From Streptomyces sp. LUP47B (GTDB lineage: Bacteria > Actinomycetota > Actinomycetes > Streptomycetales > Streptomycetaceae), in contig NZ_MJAH01000006.1 of NCBI RefSeq assembly GCF_001746295.1, positions 532,187 through 596,186 of the forward strand: a stretch of DNA of 64,000 nucleotides, given 5' to 3'. Below the pieces are notes generated by a model. That model searched no databases. It was not told the origin of the DNA and was given only the letters and a program-made list of their open reading frames with translations. Positions within the stretch are counted from its first letter, which is position 1. Every line of letters starts with the position of its first letter. Made by a program: the position numbers and the translations under genes. Positions 32,600 to 40,376 of this stretch are shown here, in pieces.

Positions 32600-33003
32600 C
32601 AGTGCCCTGTTCCCTTCCGGGCCAGGGTGGCCGCGGCCCCGGCGATCACCAGGGTGGCGAGCGCGACGAGTTGGGCTGCGGTCGAGGCGATGAGCGCGGT
32701 GTCACCCGAGGAGAGGTGGTCGCCGGTGTTCGGGGTCAGGATCGCGCCCATGCCGATGAACAGGCCCGCACCGAGGGCGAGACCGGTCGTCCACCGGTTT
32801 GTGCGCCAGGCCACCAGCCCTGCCACCACGAGCGGGATGACGAGTCCGGGCGGGACGGCGGGATAGTCCGCTCCCGCGGCGATCTGGCCGGCGATGGACG
32901 CGGCCAGCAGGAGCAACGCGGACAGGGTCGTGACGACGGCGGGAGGACGTGCCGTGCCGGTGTCGTTCCGGGTGGTCTCTGAGGCGCTCGTCGCGGTCTT
33001 CAT
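32599..33003 (-). CDS. Small membrane protein, coupled to the next gene
   Basis: A 134-residue protein with a Thr/Ser-rich N-terminus and four hydrophobic helices (VVTTLSALLLLAASIAGQI, GLVIPLVVAGLVAW, GLALGAGLFIGMGAIL, LVALATLVIAGAAATLA). There is no recognised family. The ATG at 33003 is preferred; a longer reading to 33165 would run through the recA control region. CAGTCT lies 6 nt before the ATG and could be a leaderless -10. It is divergent from recA across 332 bp. Confidence 0.72.
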   Translation of the reverse strand: MKTATSASETTRNDTGTARPPAVVTTLSALLLLAASIAGQIAAGADYPAVPPGLVIPLVVAGLVAWRTNRWTTGLALGAGLFIGMGAILTPNTGDHLSSGDTALIASTAAQLVALATLVIAGAAATLARKGTGH

Positions 33004-33145
33004 GGCATCAGACTGGCGAGAACGGCCAGCCCGGTCGTCGTACCGCCGAAGGCACCTGAAGTACGCCGCGGGAAGTAGCCGGAGCGCGGCGGAGGAAGCC
33101 GCCGGAGCGTGCCACAGGAAGTGACCCGGGTGCCGTGTGGTGCGC

Positions 33146-33177
33146 TTGACACGAAAATCGAACATCCATTCTTATGG
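33146..33177 (+). promoter_or_regulatory. recA distal promoter region with LexA-type (SOS) box
   Basis: TTGACA at 33146-33151 is followed by CGAACATCCATTCT (33159-33172), a GAAC-N4-ATTC variant of the Gram-positive LexA box GAAC-N4-GTTC in the spacer position. I recall the same variant from Streptomyces recA promoters. The rest of the 332-bp intergenic region (33004-33335) holds the second recA promoter and no gene. Confidence 0.72.
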
Positions 33178-33269
33178 AAGTTCCGGCGAAGTCAACGGCG
33201 GGCGTTTCGGCATGGTTTGCATGGAGAAGCGCCCTAGTTATCCACAGGCTGGACGGGCGTCGGGACGCA

Positions 33270-33292
33270 TTGTCAGTGGCAGGCGTTAGCGT
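33270..33292 (+). promoter_or_regulatory. recA proximal RecA-NDp (PafBC-type) promoter
   Basis: TTGTCAGTG (33270-33278), 8 bp, TAGCGT (33287-33292): an exact match to the LexA/RecA-independent damage promoter consensus tTGTCRgtg-N8-TAnnnT described for mycobacteria and found upstream of actinomycete recA genes. It lies 43 bp ahead of the recA ATG. Confidence 0.85.
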
Positions 33293-33335
33293 CTTTGACG
33301 TGAAGCGATCGACTCAAGCAAATCGGGTGGAACCC

Positions 33336-34460
33336 ATGGCAGGAACCGACCGCGAGAAGGCGCTCGACGCCGCGCTCGCACAGATTGAACGGCAGTTCGG
33401 CAAGGGTGCCGTGATGCGCCTGGGCGAGCGGCCGAACGAGCCCATCGAGGTCATCCCCACCGGGTCGACCGCACTCGACGTCGCCCTCGGCGTCGGCGGC
33501 CTGCCGCGTGGCCGGGTGGTGGAGGTGTACGGACCGGAGTCCTCCGGTAAGACGACCCTGACGTTGCACGCGGTGGCCAACGCCCAGAAGGCCGGCGGCC
33601 AGGTCGCCTTCGTGGACGCGGAGCACGCCCTCGACCCCGAGTACGCGAAGAAGCTCGGCGTCGACATCGACAACCTGATCCTGTCCCAGCCGGACAACGG
33701 CGAGCAGGCTCTGGAGATCGTGGACATGCTGGTCCGCTCCGGCGCCCTCGACCTCATCGTCATCGACTCCGTCGCCGCGCTCGTCCCGCGCGCGGAGATC
33801 GAGGGCGAGATGGGCGACAGCCACGTCGGTCTGCAGGCCCGTCTGATGAGCCAGGCCCTGCGGAAGATCACCAGCGCGCTCAACCAGTCCAAGACCACCG
33901 CGATCTTCATCAACCAGCTCCGCGAGAAGATCGGCGTGATGTTCGGCTCCCCGGAGACCACGACCGGTGGCCGAGCGCTGAAGTTCTATGCCTCGGTGCG
34001 GCTCGACATCCGCCGCATCGAGACCCTGAAGGACGGTACGGACGCGGTCGGCAACCGCACCCGCGTCAAGGTCGTCAAGAACAAGGTCGCGCCGCCCTTC
34101 AAGCAGGCCGAGTTCGACATCCTCTACGGGCACGGCATCAGCCGCGAGGGCGGTCTGATCGACATGGGCGTGGAGCACGGCTTCGTCCGCAAGGCCGGCG
34201 CCTGGTACACGTACGAGGGCGACCAGCTCGGCCAGGGCAAGGAGAACGCGCGCAACTTCCTGAAGGACAACCCCGACCTGGCCAACGAGATCGAGAAGAA
34301 GATCTTGGAGAAGCTGGGCGTCGGCGTGCGGCCCCAGGAGCCGACCGCCGAGCCGGGTGCGGATGCCGCTGTGTCCGCTGCCGCGGACGACGCCGCGAAG
34401 GTGCCGGCTACGGCGGCTGCGAAGGCGACGAAGGCCAAGGCTCCGGCCGCCAAGAGCTGA
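33336..34460 (+). CDS. recA: RecA recombinase
   Basis: A 374-residue RecA, the standard Streptomyces length. It catalyses ATP-dependent strand exchange and triggers LexA self-cleavage. Visible motifs: Walker A GPESSGKTT (residues 66-74), the Q/loop region and monomer core with IDSVAALVPRAEIEGEMGD (loop L1) and INQLREKIGVMFGSPETTTGG (Walker B, loop L2). The C-terminal tail is Ala/Lys-rich (KVPATAAAKATKAKAPAAKS) rather than acidic, as is usual in streptomycetes. The ATG follows GGTGG. It has two promoters (LexA-type and LexA-independent). recX follows 4 nt after the stop. Confidence 0.98.
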   Translation: MAGTDREKALDAALAQIERQFGKGAVMRLGERPNEPIEVIPTGSTALDVALGVGGLPRGRVVEVYGPESSGKTTLTLHAVANAQKAGGQVAFVDAEHALDPEYAKKLGVDIDNLILSQPDNGEQALEIVDMLVRSGALDLIVIDSVAALVPRAEIEGEMGDSHVGLQARLMSQALRKITSALNQSKTTAIFINQLREKIGVMFGSPETTTGGRALKFYASVRLDIRRIETLKDGTDAVGNRTRVKVVKNKVAPPFKQAEFDILYGHGISREGGLIDMGVEHGFVRKAGAWYTYEGDQLGQGKENARNFLKDNPDLANEIEKKILEKLGVGVRPQEPTAEPGADAAVSAAADDAAKVPATAAAKATKAKAPAAKS

Positions 34461-34464
34461 TCCT

Positions 34465-35439
34465 GTGACACGGCGAACCGACTGGGCCGAGTACGAGGAC
34501 GCCCCGCGAGGGTGGGGCGGAAAGGGTGACGGGGGTTCTGCCGGGCCGGGCGGCGGCAGGGACGGTGCGGAGGGGGGACACGGCCGCTCGGTGTCGTACG
34601 GCATGGGGCGGATCGGCGACGAGCCGCTGGGCGGCGCGGACGGGGGATACGGCCACGCGACGTCGTACGGCGTCGAGGGGACGGGCGGCGATGACCTGAC
34701 GTACGGGGCCGGTCGGTCCCACCGCGGCGGGACGTACGGCGACGGTGGGCCGAGCGGCGACGAGTCCGGTGACGGGGCGGCGCGTGGTTCCGGGACGTTC
34801 GGCCGGGGCTCGCGCCGGGGCGGTCAAGCCCCGGGCGGTTCCCGGGGTCGGCGGCAGCGTCGCCGCGGCTTCGGGGAGTCGCCCGGCGAGGACGGAGGCG
34901 GCCTCTCCTTGTCGAGGGCCGAGAAGGGGGAGCCTCCGGCGGACCCGGTGGAGCGGGCGCGGGCGATCTGCCTGCGCCTGCTCACCGGGACCCCGCGCAC
35001 GCGGAAGCAACTGGCCGACGCCCTGCGCAAGCGGGAGATCCCGGACGACGCCGCCGAGGAGGTGCTGTCGCGGTTCGAGGAGGTCGGACTGATCAACGAC
35101 AGCGCATTCGCGGACGCCTGGGTGGAGTCCCGGCACCACGGCCGGGGGCTCGCCCGGCGGGCGCTCGTCCAGGAACTGCGGACCAAGGGCGTCGACTCCA
35201 CGCTGATCGACGCGGCCGTCTCGCAGCTCGACTCCGAGCAGGAGGAGGCGACGGCCCGCGAACTCGTCGACCGCAAGCTGCGCGCGACGCGCGGCCTCGA
35301 CCGCGACAAGCGACTGCGCCGCCTCGCCGGCATGCTCGCCCGCAAGGGCTACCCCGAGGGCATGGCCCTGCGGGTGGTCCGGCAGGCGCTGGAGGAGGAG
35401 GGCGAGGAGACGGAGTTCCTCGGCGACGAGGGGTTCTGA
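34465..35439 (+). CDS. recX: RecX, RecA regulator with long glycine-rich N-terminal extension
   Basis: A 324-residue protein. The RecX domain occupies about residues 160-320 (ERARAICLRLLTGTPRTRKQL, VLSRFEEVGLINDSAFADAWV, LARRALVQELRTKGV), three helical repeats that cap and inhibit RecA filaments. The first 150 residues are a Gly/Ser/Asp/Arg-rich, disordered extension with degenerate GxxxSYG repeats. E. coli and Mycobacterium RecX proteins are only about 165-175 residues long. The GTG at 34465 begins 4 nt after recA, without a ribosome site of its own, so coupling to recA translation is likely. Confidence 0.92.
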   Translation: MTRRTDWAEYEDAPRGWGGKGDGGSAGPGGGRDGAEGGHGRSVSYGMGRIGDEPLGGADGGYGHATSYGVEGTGGDDLTYGAGRSHRGGTYGDGGPSGDESGDGAARGSGTFGRGSRRGGQAPGGSRGRRQRRRGFGESPGEDGGGLSLSRAEKGEPPADPVERARAICLRLLTGTPRTRKQLADALRKREIPDDAAEEVLSRFEEVGLINDSAFADAWVESRHHGRGLARRALVQELRTKGVDSTLIDAAVSQLDSEQEEATARELVDRKLRATRGLDRDKRLRRLAGMLARKGYPEGMALRVVRQALEEEGEETEFLGDEGF

Positions 35440-35671
35440 GACCGGGGAGTTTCAGGAACAGGGCCTGAGCGTCGTGACGCCGGGTCGGAAACGGGCTATG
35501 CCCCGCGCGAGGGGGAGCATCACCGGTCAGGACCGGGTCTCCCCCGGTGGGCAGCGGGGAGAGCCGGCCGTCACCGGCATCGTCGCCCCGCTGTGCGACG
35601 AGGACGGCGAAAAGATCGTGAACAACCAGGTGCGCCCTGCCACCGAGCGGACCACGGACCCGGTCCCGCCC

Positions 35672-36148
35672 TTACTGCCCGCCCGGCGTCGGCTGACGTC
35701 CCGGCACTCCAGGAGCCGCCGTCCCGACGGCCCGGGCGGTGACCGGCAGCCCCGCCGCCCGCCAGGCCTGGAAACCGCCGACCAGATCGGTGGCCCGGCG
35801 CAGCCCCAGCCGGTGCAGGGACTCCGCCGCCAGGCTGGAGGCGTACCCCTCGTCGCACACCACCACGACCCGCAGATCGTGGCCCATGGCCTCGGGGAGA
35901 CGGTGGCTGCCCCGCGGGTCGAGGCGCCACTCCAGCTCGTTGCGCTCGACGACCAGGGCACCCGGGATCAGCCCGTCGCGCTCGCGCAGGGCCGCGTAAC
36001 GGATGTCCACCAGCAGGGCCTCACCGGCCTGGACGGCGTCAAACCCCTCCTGGGCTCCGACCCGCTCGTAGCCCGCGCGCACCCGCTCCAGCAACTCGTC
36101 GATGCCGGGCGGCTGTTCGGCCGTACGACCGACAGGCGGGGCGCTCAC
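35672..36148 (-). CDS. Rhodanese-domain sulfurtransferase
   Basis: A 158-residue single-domain rhodanese (about residues 30-140). The active-site loop is CDEGYASS with the catalytic Cys, and the N-terminal CH2A-like motif LLVDIRYAALRERDGLIPGAL replaces the usual DxR/E. It transfers sulfane sulfur from persulfides or thiosulfate. The GTG start overlaps the stop of the cysteine dioxygenase gene by 4 bp, so the two form one operon. Cysteine dioxygenase-rhodanese pairs handle excess cysteine and persulfide sulfur. Confidence 0.88.
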   Translation of the reverse strand: MSAPPVGRTAEQPPGIDELLERVRAGYERVGAQEGFDAVQAGEALLVDIRYAALRERDGLIPGALVVERNELEWRLDPRGSHRLPEAMGHDLRVVVVCDEGYASSLAAESLHRLGLRRATDLVGGFQAWRAAGLPVTARAVGTAAPGVPGRQPTPGGQ

Positions 36149-36678
36149 TGCCAGTCCTCCGGCCGCTCCACGTGCTCCAGCCGGAGGATCTGGCCCGTGC
36201 GGCTGTAGCGGCGGATCTGGGGGAGGGGCGGGTAGTAGGCGTGCACGGAGATCGCGTGGACCTCGGTGGACTCGTTGAGGACCTCGTGGACGTGGTGCTG
36301 TCCGAACGAGCGGCCCTTGCCGGCCGGCAGTCGTCGCTCGCGGTCCACGTCCTCGGAGAGTTCGAGGGTCTTCCAGCCGTCGGCGGGCAGCCGGGCGGCG
36401 AGGGAGTTCTCCTTGAGCTCCCCGGCGGCGATGGTGAAGGCGCCGACCGACTCGGCGTGGTCGTGCCAGCCGGTGCCGGTGCCGGGCGGCCAGCCGATCA
36501 GCCAGGCCTCACTGCCGCCGGGCCCCTCCAGGCGCACCCAGGTGCGGCCCTCCGGGTCGAGGGGGAGCGAGTCGATCAGCTCGGCGTCGGCGGCGGTGCG
36601 CCGTACGAAGTCGAGGAGGTCGGCCTGGGTGGGCGGCGCGACGGAGGCCACCGAGGGGAACGCGGGGGAGGCAGACAC
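36145..36678 (-). CDS. Cysteine dioxygenase (type I, bacterial)
   Basis: A 177-residue cupin that oxidises cysteine to cysteine sulfinate with non-haem iron. The iron ligands are visible as HDH in GWHDHAESVGAF and the later His in the HHVHEV segment, with the YYPPLPQIRRY C-terminal element of CDO_I proteins. Two GTG codons are possible (36684 and 36678). The second is chosen because AGGA lies 8 nt upstream, against 2 nt for the first. It is preceded by a cysteine-rich leader peptide and a hairpin, and coupled to the rhodanese gene, indicating cysteine-responsive expression. Confidence 0.87.
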   Translation of the reverse strand: MSASPAFPSVASVAPPTQADLLDFVRRTAADAELIDSLPLDPEGRTWVRLEGPGGSEAWLIGWPPGTGTGWHDHAESVGAFTIAAGELKENSLAARLPADGWKTLELSEDVDRERRLPAGKGRSFGQHHVHEVLNESTEVHAISVHAYYPPLPQIRRYSRTGQILRLEHVERPEDWQ

Positions 36679-36707
36679 GGACACCGTCCTGAGAAGAGTT
36701 CGCGAGG

Positions 36708-36734
36708 GCGTGCCGTGGCACAGGCACGGCACGC
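36708..36734 (-). promoter_or_regulatory. Attenuator-type hairpin between the Cys leader peptide and cysteine dioxygenase
   Basis: Perfect 10-bp arms GCGTGCCGTG and CACGGCACGC around a 7-nt loop. The hairpin begins 21 nt after the leader stop codon and ends about 30 nt before the dioxygenase start. Ribosome position on the leader could determine whether it forms. Confidence 0.65.
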
Positions 36735-36754
36735 GGGAAAGTGAAGAGGCGAAT

Positions 36755-36802
36755 TCAGCAGGACGGGCGACACACGCAGCCCGCATAGCGGACGAGGTCC
36801 AT
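36755..36802 (-). CDS. Cysteine-containing leader peptide (15 residues)
   Basis: A short ORF encoding MDLVRYAGCVCRPSC, with three cysteine codons in its last seven positions (two TGC, one TGT) and a GGAGGG ribosome site 5 nt before the ATG. A perfect hairpin follows, then the cysteine dioxygenase start 77 nt downstream of the leader stop. Cysteine-rich leader peptides of this VRYAGCVC type precede sulfur-metabolism genes in many actinomycetes and make downstream expression respond to cysteinyl-tRNA supply. The peptide itself probably has no function after synthesis. The direction of the response is not evident from sequence. Confidence 0.82.
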   Translation of the reverse strand: MDLVRYAGCVCRPSC

Positions 36803-36918
36803 ATGGACCCTCCGCCACAGGCGCACACAGGTGTCGGTCACGATCCGGAGTACACCATGAGGGCCCGCGGCGTTTCAACTCACCGTCACTATGTGGACGC
36901 ACAGTGACGGTGAGCATG

Positions 36919-38523
36919 TCAGCGCGAGCCGGCCCCCGCGTTCGCCTCGGCCTTCGCGGGCGGCCCGCCGAGCGCCGTCTCCGCCGCCGAGTACAGGTCG
37001 GCCGGTCGGACTCCGCTCAGCGCGGTGACGAGATGGCCGTCGGGCCGTACGAGAAGGACCGTGTGCGGGGCCGCGCCCGGGTACTCCTCGGCGACCAGGA
37101 GTTCGGCGTGGTGCGGCAGCGCGGTCACCGACGCGGCCAGACGGGGCATGATTCCGGCGGTCACCCAGTGCTTGCGCTCCCACACGCCGGTGCCCGGCGC
37201 GACCAGTACGACCAGCAGCGCGCCGCGGCCCAGGCGCTCCCGCAGCCGTACGAACGAGCCGTCCTCGGCGGTGACCCGCACATCCGCGACCGCGGACCCG
37301 GGCAGGGTGTCGACGGGCACCTCTCCTTCGAGGTGCCGGGGTGCGAGGGGCGAGTCGGCGTACGCCCCCGGCGCGCCGAGCGGGCCGCGCCCCAGGTGAC
37401 CGTCCGCGAGCAAGGCGTCGTGACCGCGTGCCGAGCCGGGGACGACCGAGCGCAGCCCCCCGCCGCCGCGCAGCAGCGGCAGCGCCTGGTCGGCGGCGCG
37501 CAGCCGTCCGGCGACGACCGCGCGTCGCTCGGTCTGGTAGCTGTCGAGAAGCGCCTCGTGCGACCCGTGGTGCCAGGCCAGGGCGAGCTTCCAGGCGAGG
37601 TTGTCGGCGTCTTGGAGGCCCTCGTCGAGGCCCTGCGTGCCGAGCGCCCCGAGGCAGTGCGCCGAGTCCCCGGCGAGAAAGACCCGGCCGGCGCGCCAGC
37701 GGCGGGCCAGCCGGTGGTGCACGGTGTGGACTCCGGTGTCGAGGAGTTCGTACGGCGGTGTCGAGCCGCCCGTCCAGCCGGCCAGGGTGTCCCGGACGCG
37801 TGCCACCAGCAGGTCGGGCGTGACCAGGTCCTTGCCCGGCGGCAGCAGCCAGTCCAGGCGCCACACGCCGTCGGGGAGCGGGCGGGCGGTGATCTCCCCG
37901 GCCGACGGTCCCGACGTCCGCCACGGCGGCATCCGGTGGAGCAACGCCCAGTCCTCCCAGGGGAGTTCCGCGCGCAGGGCGGCGACCGCGTGGCGCTCGA
38001 CCGCCGTACGGCCCGGGAAGCGGATGTCCTCGAGCTTGCGCACGGTGGAACGCGGGCCGTCGCAGCCGACCAGGTAACTGCCGCGCCACCAGGTGGCCTT
38101 GGGGCCGCGGGTGTGGGCGGTGACGCCCGAGGGCTCCTGCTCGATCGTGTCGAGACGGCTGTCGGTGCTGAGCCTGATCAGTCGCTGCTCGGCCAGGGCG
38201 GCGCGCAGGGCGCCGGTCAGGACGTGCTGCGCGAGGTGCAGCGGGGCTTCTCCGGCCTCCTCGAAGTCGACCTCGCGCATCACCTGCTTGCGGCGCATCG
38301 ACCGCCATCCGGCCCAGTGCACACCGAGCTCGTCGACCGGCACTCCGGTCAGCCGCGACATGAGAGCGGCGGTGTTCTCGTGCAGTACGGCGGTCCGGGC
38401 CAGTCGGGGTTCGTCCTTGCCAGGACCCTCGTCGAGGACCACGGAAGGCACCTCCTGACGCGCCAGCGCCAGGGCGAGCGTGAGCCCGACGGGCCCCGCT
38501 CCGACGATGATCACCGGGTCCAC
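36919..38523 (-). CDS. FAD-dependent aromatic monooxygenase (PheA/TfdB type)
   Basis: A 534-residue flavoprotein hydroxylase. The N-terminal FAD fold has GxGxxG in IIVGAGPVGLTLALALA (about residues 4-20), the middle DG motif is in YLVGCDGPRSTVRK, and the second FAD motif is GDSAHCLGALGTQGLDEGLQDADNLAWKLA (about 285-315). A thioredoxin-like C-terminal domain follows (about 400-530), as in phenol hydroxylases and polyketide oxygenases such as RdmE. The substrate is unknown. The GTG at 38523 starts the Rossmann fold directly. It stands alone between the cysteine dioxygenase leader and the glu operon terminator, so it is probably monocistronic. Confidence 0.87.
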   Translation of the reverse strand: MDPVIIVGAGPVGLTLALALARQEVPSVVLDEGPGKDEPRLARTAVLHENTAALMSRLTGVPVDELGVHWAGWRSMRRKQVMREVDFEEAGEAPLHLAQHVLTGALRAALAEQRLIRLSTDSRLDTIEQEPSGVTAHTRGPKATWWRGSYLVGCDGPRSTVRKLEDIRFPGRTAVERHAVAALRAELPWEDWALLHRMPPWRTSGPSAGEITARPLPDGVWRLDWLLPPGKDLVTPDLLVARVRDTLAGWTGGSTPPYELLDTGVHTVHHRLARRWRAGRVFLAGDSAHCLGALGTQGLDEGLQDADNLAWKLALAWHHGSHEALLDSYQTERRAVVAGRLRAADQALPLLRGGGGLRSVVPGSARGHDALLADGHLGRGPLGAPGAYADSPLAPRHLEGEVPVDTLPGSAVADVRVTAEDGSFVRLRERLGRGALLVVLVAPGTGVWERKHWVTAGIMPRLAASVTALPHHAELLVAEEYPGAAPHTVLLVRPDGHLVTALSGVRPADLYSAAETALGGPPAKAEANAGAGSR

Positions 38524-38639
38524 GGCGCGGCGCCCCCTGCCCGCAGCGGAATGCCGGGAGATGTATGTGAACAGGAGGTTGGGGCAGGGTGCACGATCAC
38601 AGAACGTATGCAACCCATTGCCGGTGCTTGCGTCAAGTG

Positions 38640-38675
38640 ACGGAGGGCAGTGGCGATCATGCCACTGCCCTCCGT
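38640..38675 (-). terminator. Terminator of the gluABCD operon
   Basis: A perfect 15-bp hairpin: ACGGAGGGCAGTGGC (38640-38654), GATCAT, GCCACTGCCCTCCGT (38661-38675). It lies 25 nt behind the gluD stop on the - strand. There is no T run. Confidence 0.82.
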
Positions 38676-38700
38676 GCCTCTCAGGCCGATTGACGGGCCA

Positions 38701-39603
38701 TCAGGCCGAGGCGCCCGTCCCGAAGCCGCCGCCCACCTCGGCGGCGTTGAGATCATCCACGTCCCCCGCGCCGAGCACCGCCCCCGTGCTCCTCTTGCTG
38801 CGCCGCAACCTGCCCTCCAGCCAGCTCGCGAAGCTGGTGAGGGTGAAGTTCAGCGCGATGAAGATCAGCCCCACAACGATGAAGCTGGGGACGACGTTGG
38901 CGTAGTTGGCCGCCAGCGTGCTGCGGGAGTTGAGCAGTTCGGTGAAGCCCAGCATCACGCCGCCCAGCGCGGTGTCCTTCACGATGACGACCAGCTGGCT
39001 GACGATGGCCGGGAGCATCGCGGTGACGGCCTGCGGGAGCAGGATGCTGGACATCGTCTGGCCCTTGCGCAGACCGACCGCGTAGGCCGCCTCCGTCTGC
39101 CCCTTGGGCAGCGAGAGGATGCCGGCCCGGACGATCTCGGCGAGCACCGAGGCGTTGTAGAGCACGAGGCCGGCGACAACTGCGTACAGGGGCCGCTGCT
39201 CACTGCTGACGTCCGTGTACTGGACGTAGAACTGGTTGGCGAACAGCATCAGCAGCAGGACCGGGATCGACCGGAAGAACTCGACCACCGTGCCTGCCAC
39301 GCCCCGCACCCAGGCGTGGTCGGACAAACGGGCGATGCCGAAGACCGCGCCCAGCGGCAGGGCGATCACCATGGCGATCGCCGCGGCCTTGAGGGTGTCG
39401 CCCAGGCCCGGCAGGAGGTACGTCGTCCAGGCCTCACCGGTGGTGAAGGGCTCCCAGAGGCTCCACTCCAGCTGGTTCTTGTCGTCCATCTTCTGCCACA
39501 CCCACCACAGCAGGAGGGCGAGGAGGACGGCGAAGACGATCGACAGGAGGACGTTGCGCCGTTTGGCGCGGGGTCCCGGGGTGTCGTAGAGGACCGAGCT
39601 CAT
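38701..39603 (-). CDS. gluD: Glutamate-type ABC transporter permease GluD
   Basis: A 300-residue inner-membrane permease of the HisM family with about six helices. The family loop that contacts the ATPase is visible as AAYAVGLRKGQTMSSILLPQAV (EAA motif). With GluC it forms the channel of a polar amino acid, probably glutamate, importer. The ATG overlaps the gluC stop (ATGA). A Gly/Ala-rich C-terminal tail follows the last helix. The operon order gluA-gluB-gluC-gluD is the same as in Corynebacterium. Confidence 0.92.
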   Translation of the reverse strand: MSSVLYDTPGPRAKRRNVLLSIVFAVLLALLLWWVWQKMDDKNQLEWSLWEPFTTGEAWTTYLLPGLGDTLKAAAIAMVIALPLGAVFGIARLSDHAWVRGVAGTVVEFFRSIPVLLLMLFANQFYVQYTDVSSEQRPLYAVVAGLVLYNASVLAEIVRAGILSLPKGQTEAAYAVGLRKGQTMSSILLPQAVTAMLPAIVSQLVVIVKDTALGGVMLGFTELLNSRSTLAANYANVVPSFIVVGLIFIALNFTLTSFASWLEGRLRRSKRSTGAVLGAGDVDDLNAAEVGGGFGTGASA

Positions 39604-40268
39604 CGCTTCACCGCCAGTCGCTTGGCGAGCCAGCCGAGGAGGAGGCCGGTCGGCAGGGTCAGTACCACGAAGCCGAGCGCGAAGACCGCGCCGATGGCGA
39701 GCGTCTGGGCTTCGTTCTCGATCATTTCCTTCATCAGGAGGGCGGCCTCGGCCACGCCGATCGCGGCCGCCACGGTGGTGTTCTTGGTCAGCGCGATGAG
39801 CACGTTGGCCAGCGGGCCGATGACCGAGCGGAAGGCCTGCGGCAGCACCACGAGGCGCAGGGTCTGGCTGAAGTTCAGCCCGATCGCGCGAGCCGCCTCG
39901 GCCTGGCCGAGCGGCACCGTGTTGATGCCGGAGCGGATTGCCTCGCAGACGAAGGCCGCGGTGTACGCGATGAATCCGAGCACCGCCAGCCGGAAGCTCA
40001 GGGCGTCGAAGTCGTCCGCCGCGCCCAGCGTCATGCCGAAGATGTCGGCGAGGCCGAGCGAGGAGAAGACGATGATGACCGTGAGGGGGATGTTCCGGAC
40101 GATGTTGACGTACGCGGTGCCGAATCCGCGCATCAACGGGACCGGGCTGACCCGCATCGCGGCCAGCAGGGTGCCCCAGATCAGGGAGCCGACGGCGGAC
40201 AGGGCGGTGAGTTTCACCGTCATCCAGAACGCCCCGAGGACGTCGTAACCTTCAAGAAAGTCGAACAC
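39600..40268 (-). CDS. gluC: Glutamate-type ABC transporter permease GluC
   Basis: A 222-residue permease of the HisM family with five to six helices and the EAA loop AARAIGLNFSQTLRLVVLPQAF. It heterodimerises with GluD. The GTG start has GGGAG 4 nt upstream and follows gluB after 108 bp that contain a strong hairpin, so it is probably expressed at a lower level than the binding protein. Confidence 0.92.
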   Translation of the reverse strand: MFDFLEGYDVLGAFWMTVKLTALSAVGSLIWGTLLAAMRVSPVPLMRGFGTAYVNIVRNIPLTVIIVFSSLGLADIFGMTLGAADDFDALSFRLAVLGFIAYTAAFVCEAIRSGINTVPLGQAEAARAIGLNFSQTLRLVVLPQAFRSVIGPLANVLIALTKNTTVAAAIGVAEAALLMKEMIENEAQTLAIGAVFALGFVVLTLPTGLLLGWLAKRLAVKR

Positions 40269-40322
40269 GATCTCCCGCGCTTCCGGGTGTGTGGCGTGTG
40301 TGTTGCGTACATGGACGGGCGC

Positions 40323-40362
40323 GGCGCGCCGCCGCCCTGATCGCGACGGGCGGCGGCGCGCC
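40323..40362 (-). promoter_or_regulatory. Intra-operon stem-loop between gluB and gluC
   Basis: Perfect 15-bp GC arms GGCGCGCCGCCGCCC (40323-40337) and GGGCGGCGGCGCGCC (40348-40362) with a 10-nt loop, starting about 14 nt behind the gluB stop. Hairpins in this place are known from other binding-protein operons to stabilise the upstream message and partly terminate, giving excess binding protein. Confidence 0.72.
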
Positions 40363-40376
40363 GGTGCGTGCCTGCG

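Noticed and set aside
33004..33165. N-terminal extension of the small membrane protein to 33165
   Set aside because: It would run through the recA LexA-type box region and adds a segment without domain character; the ATG at 33003 is sufficient.
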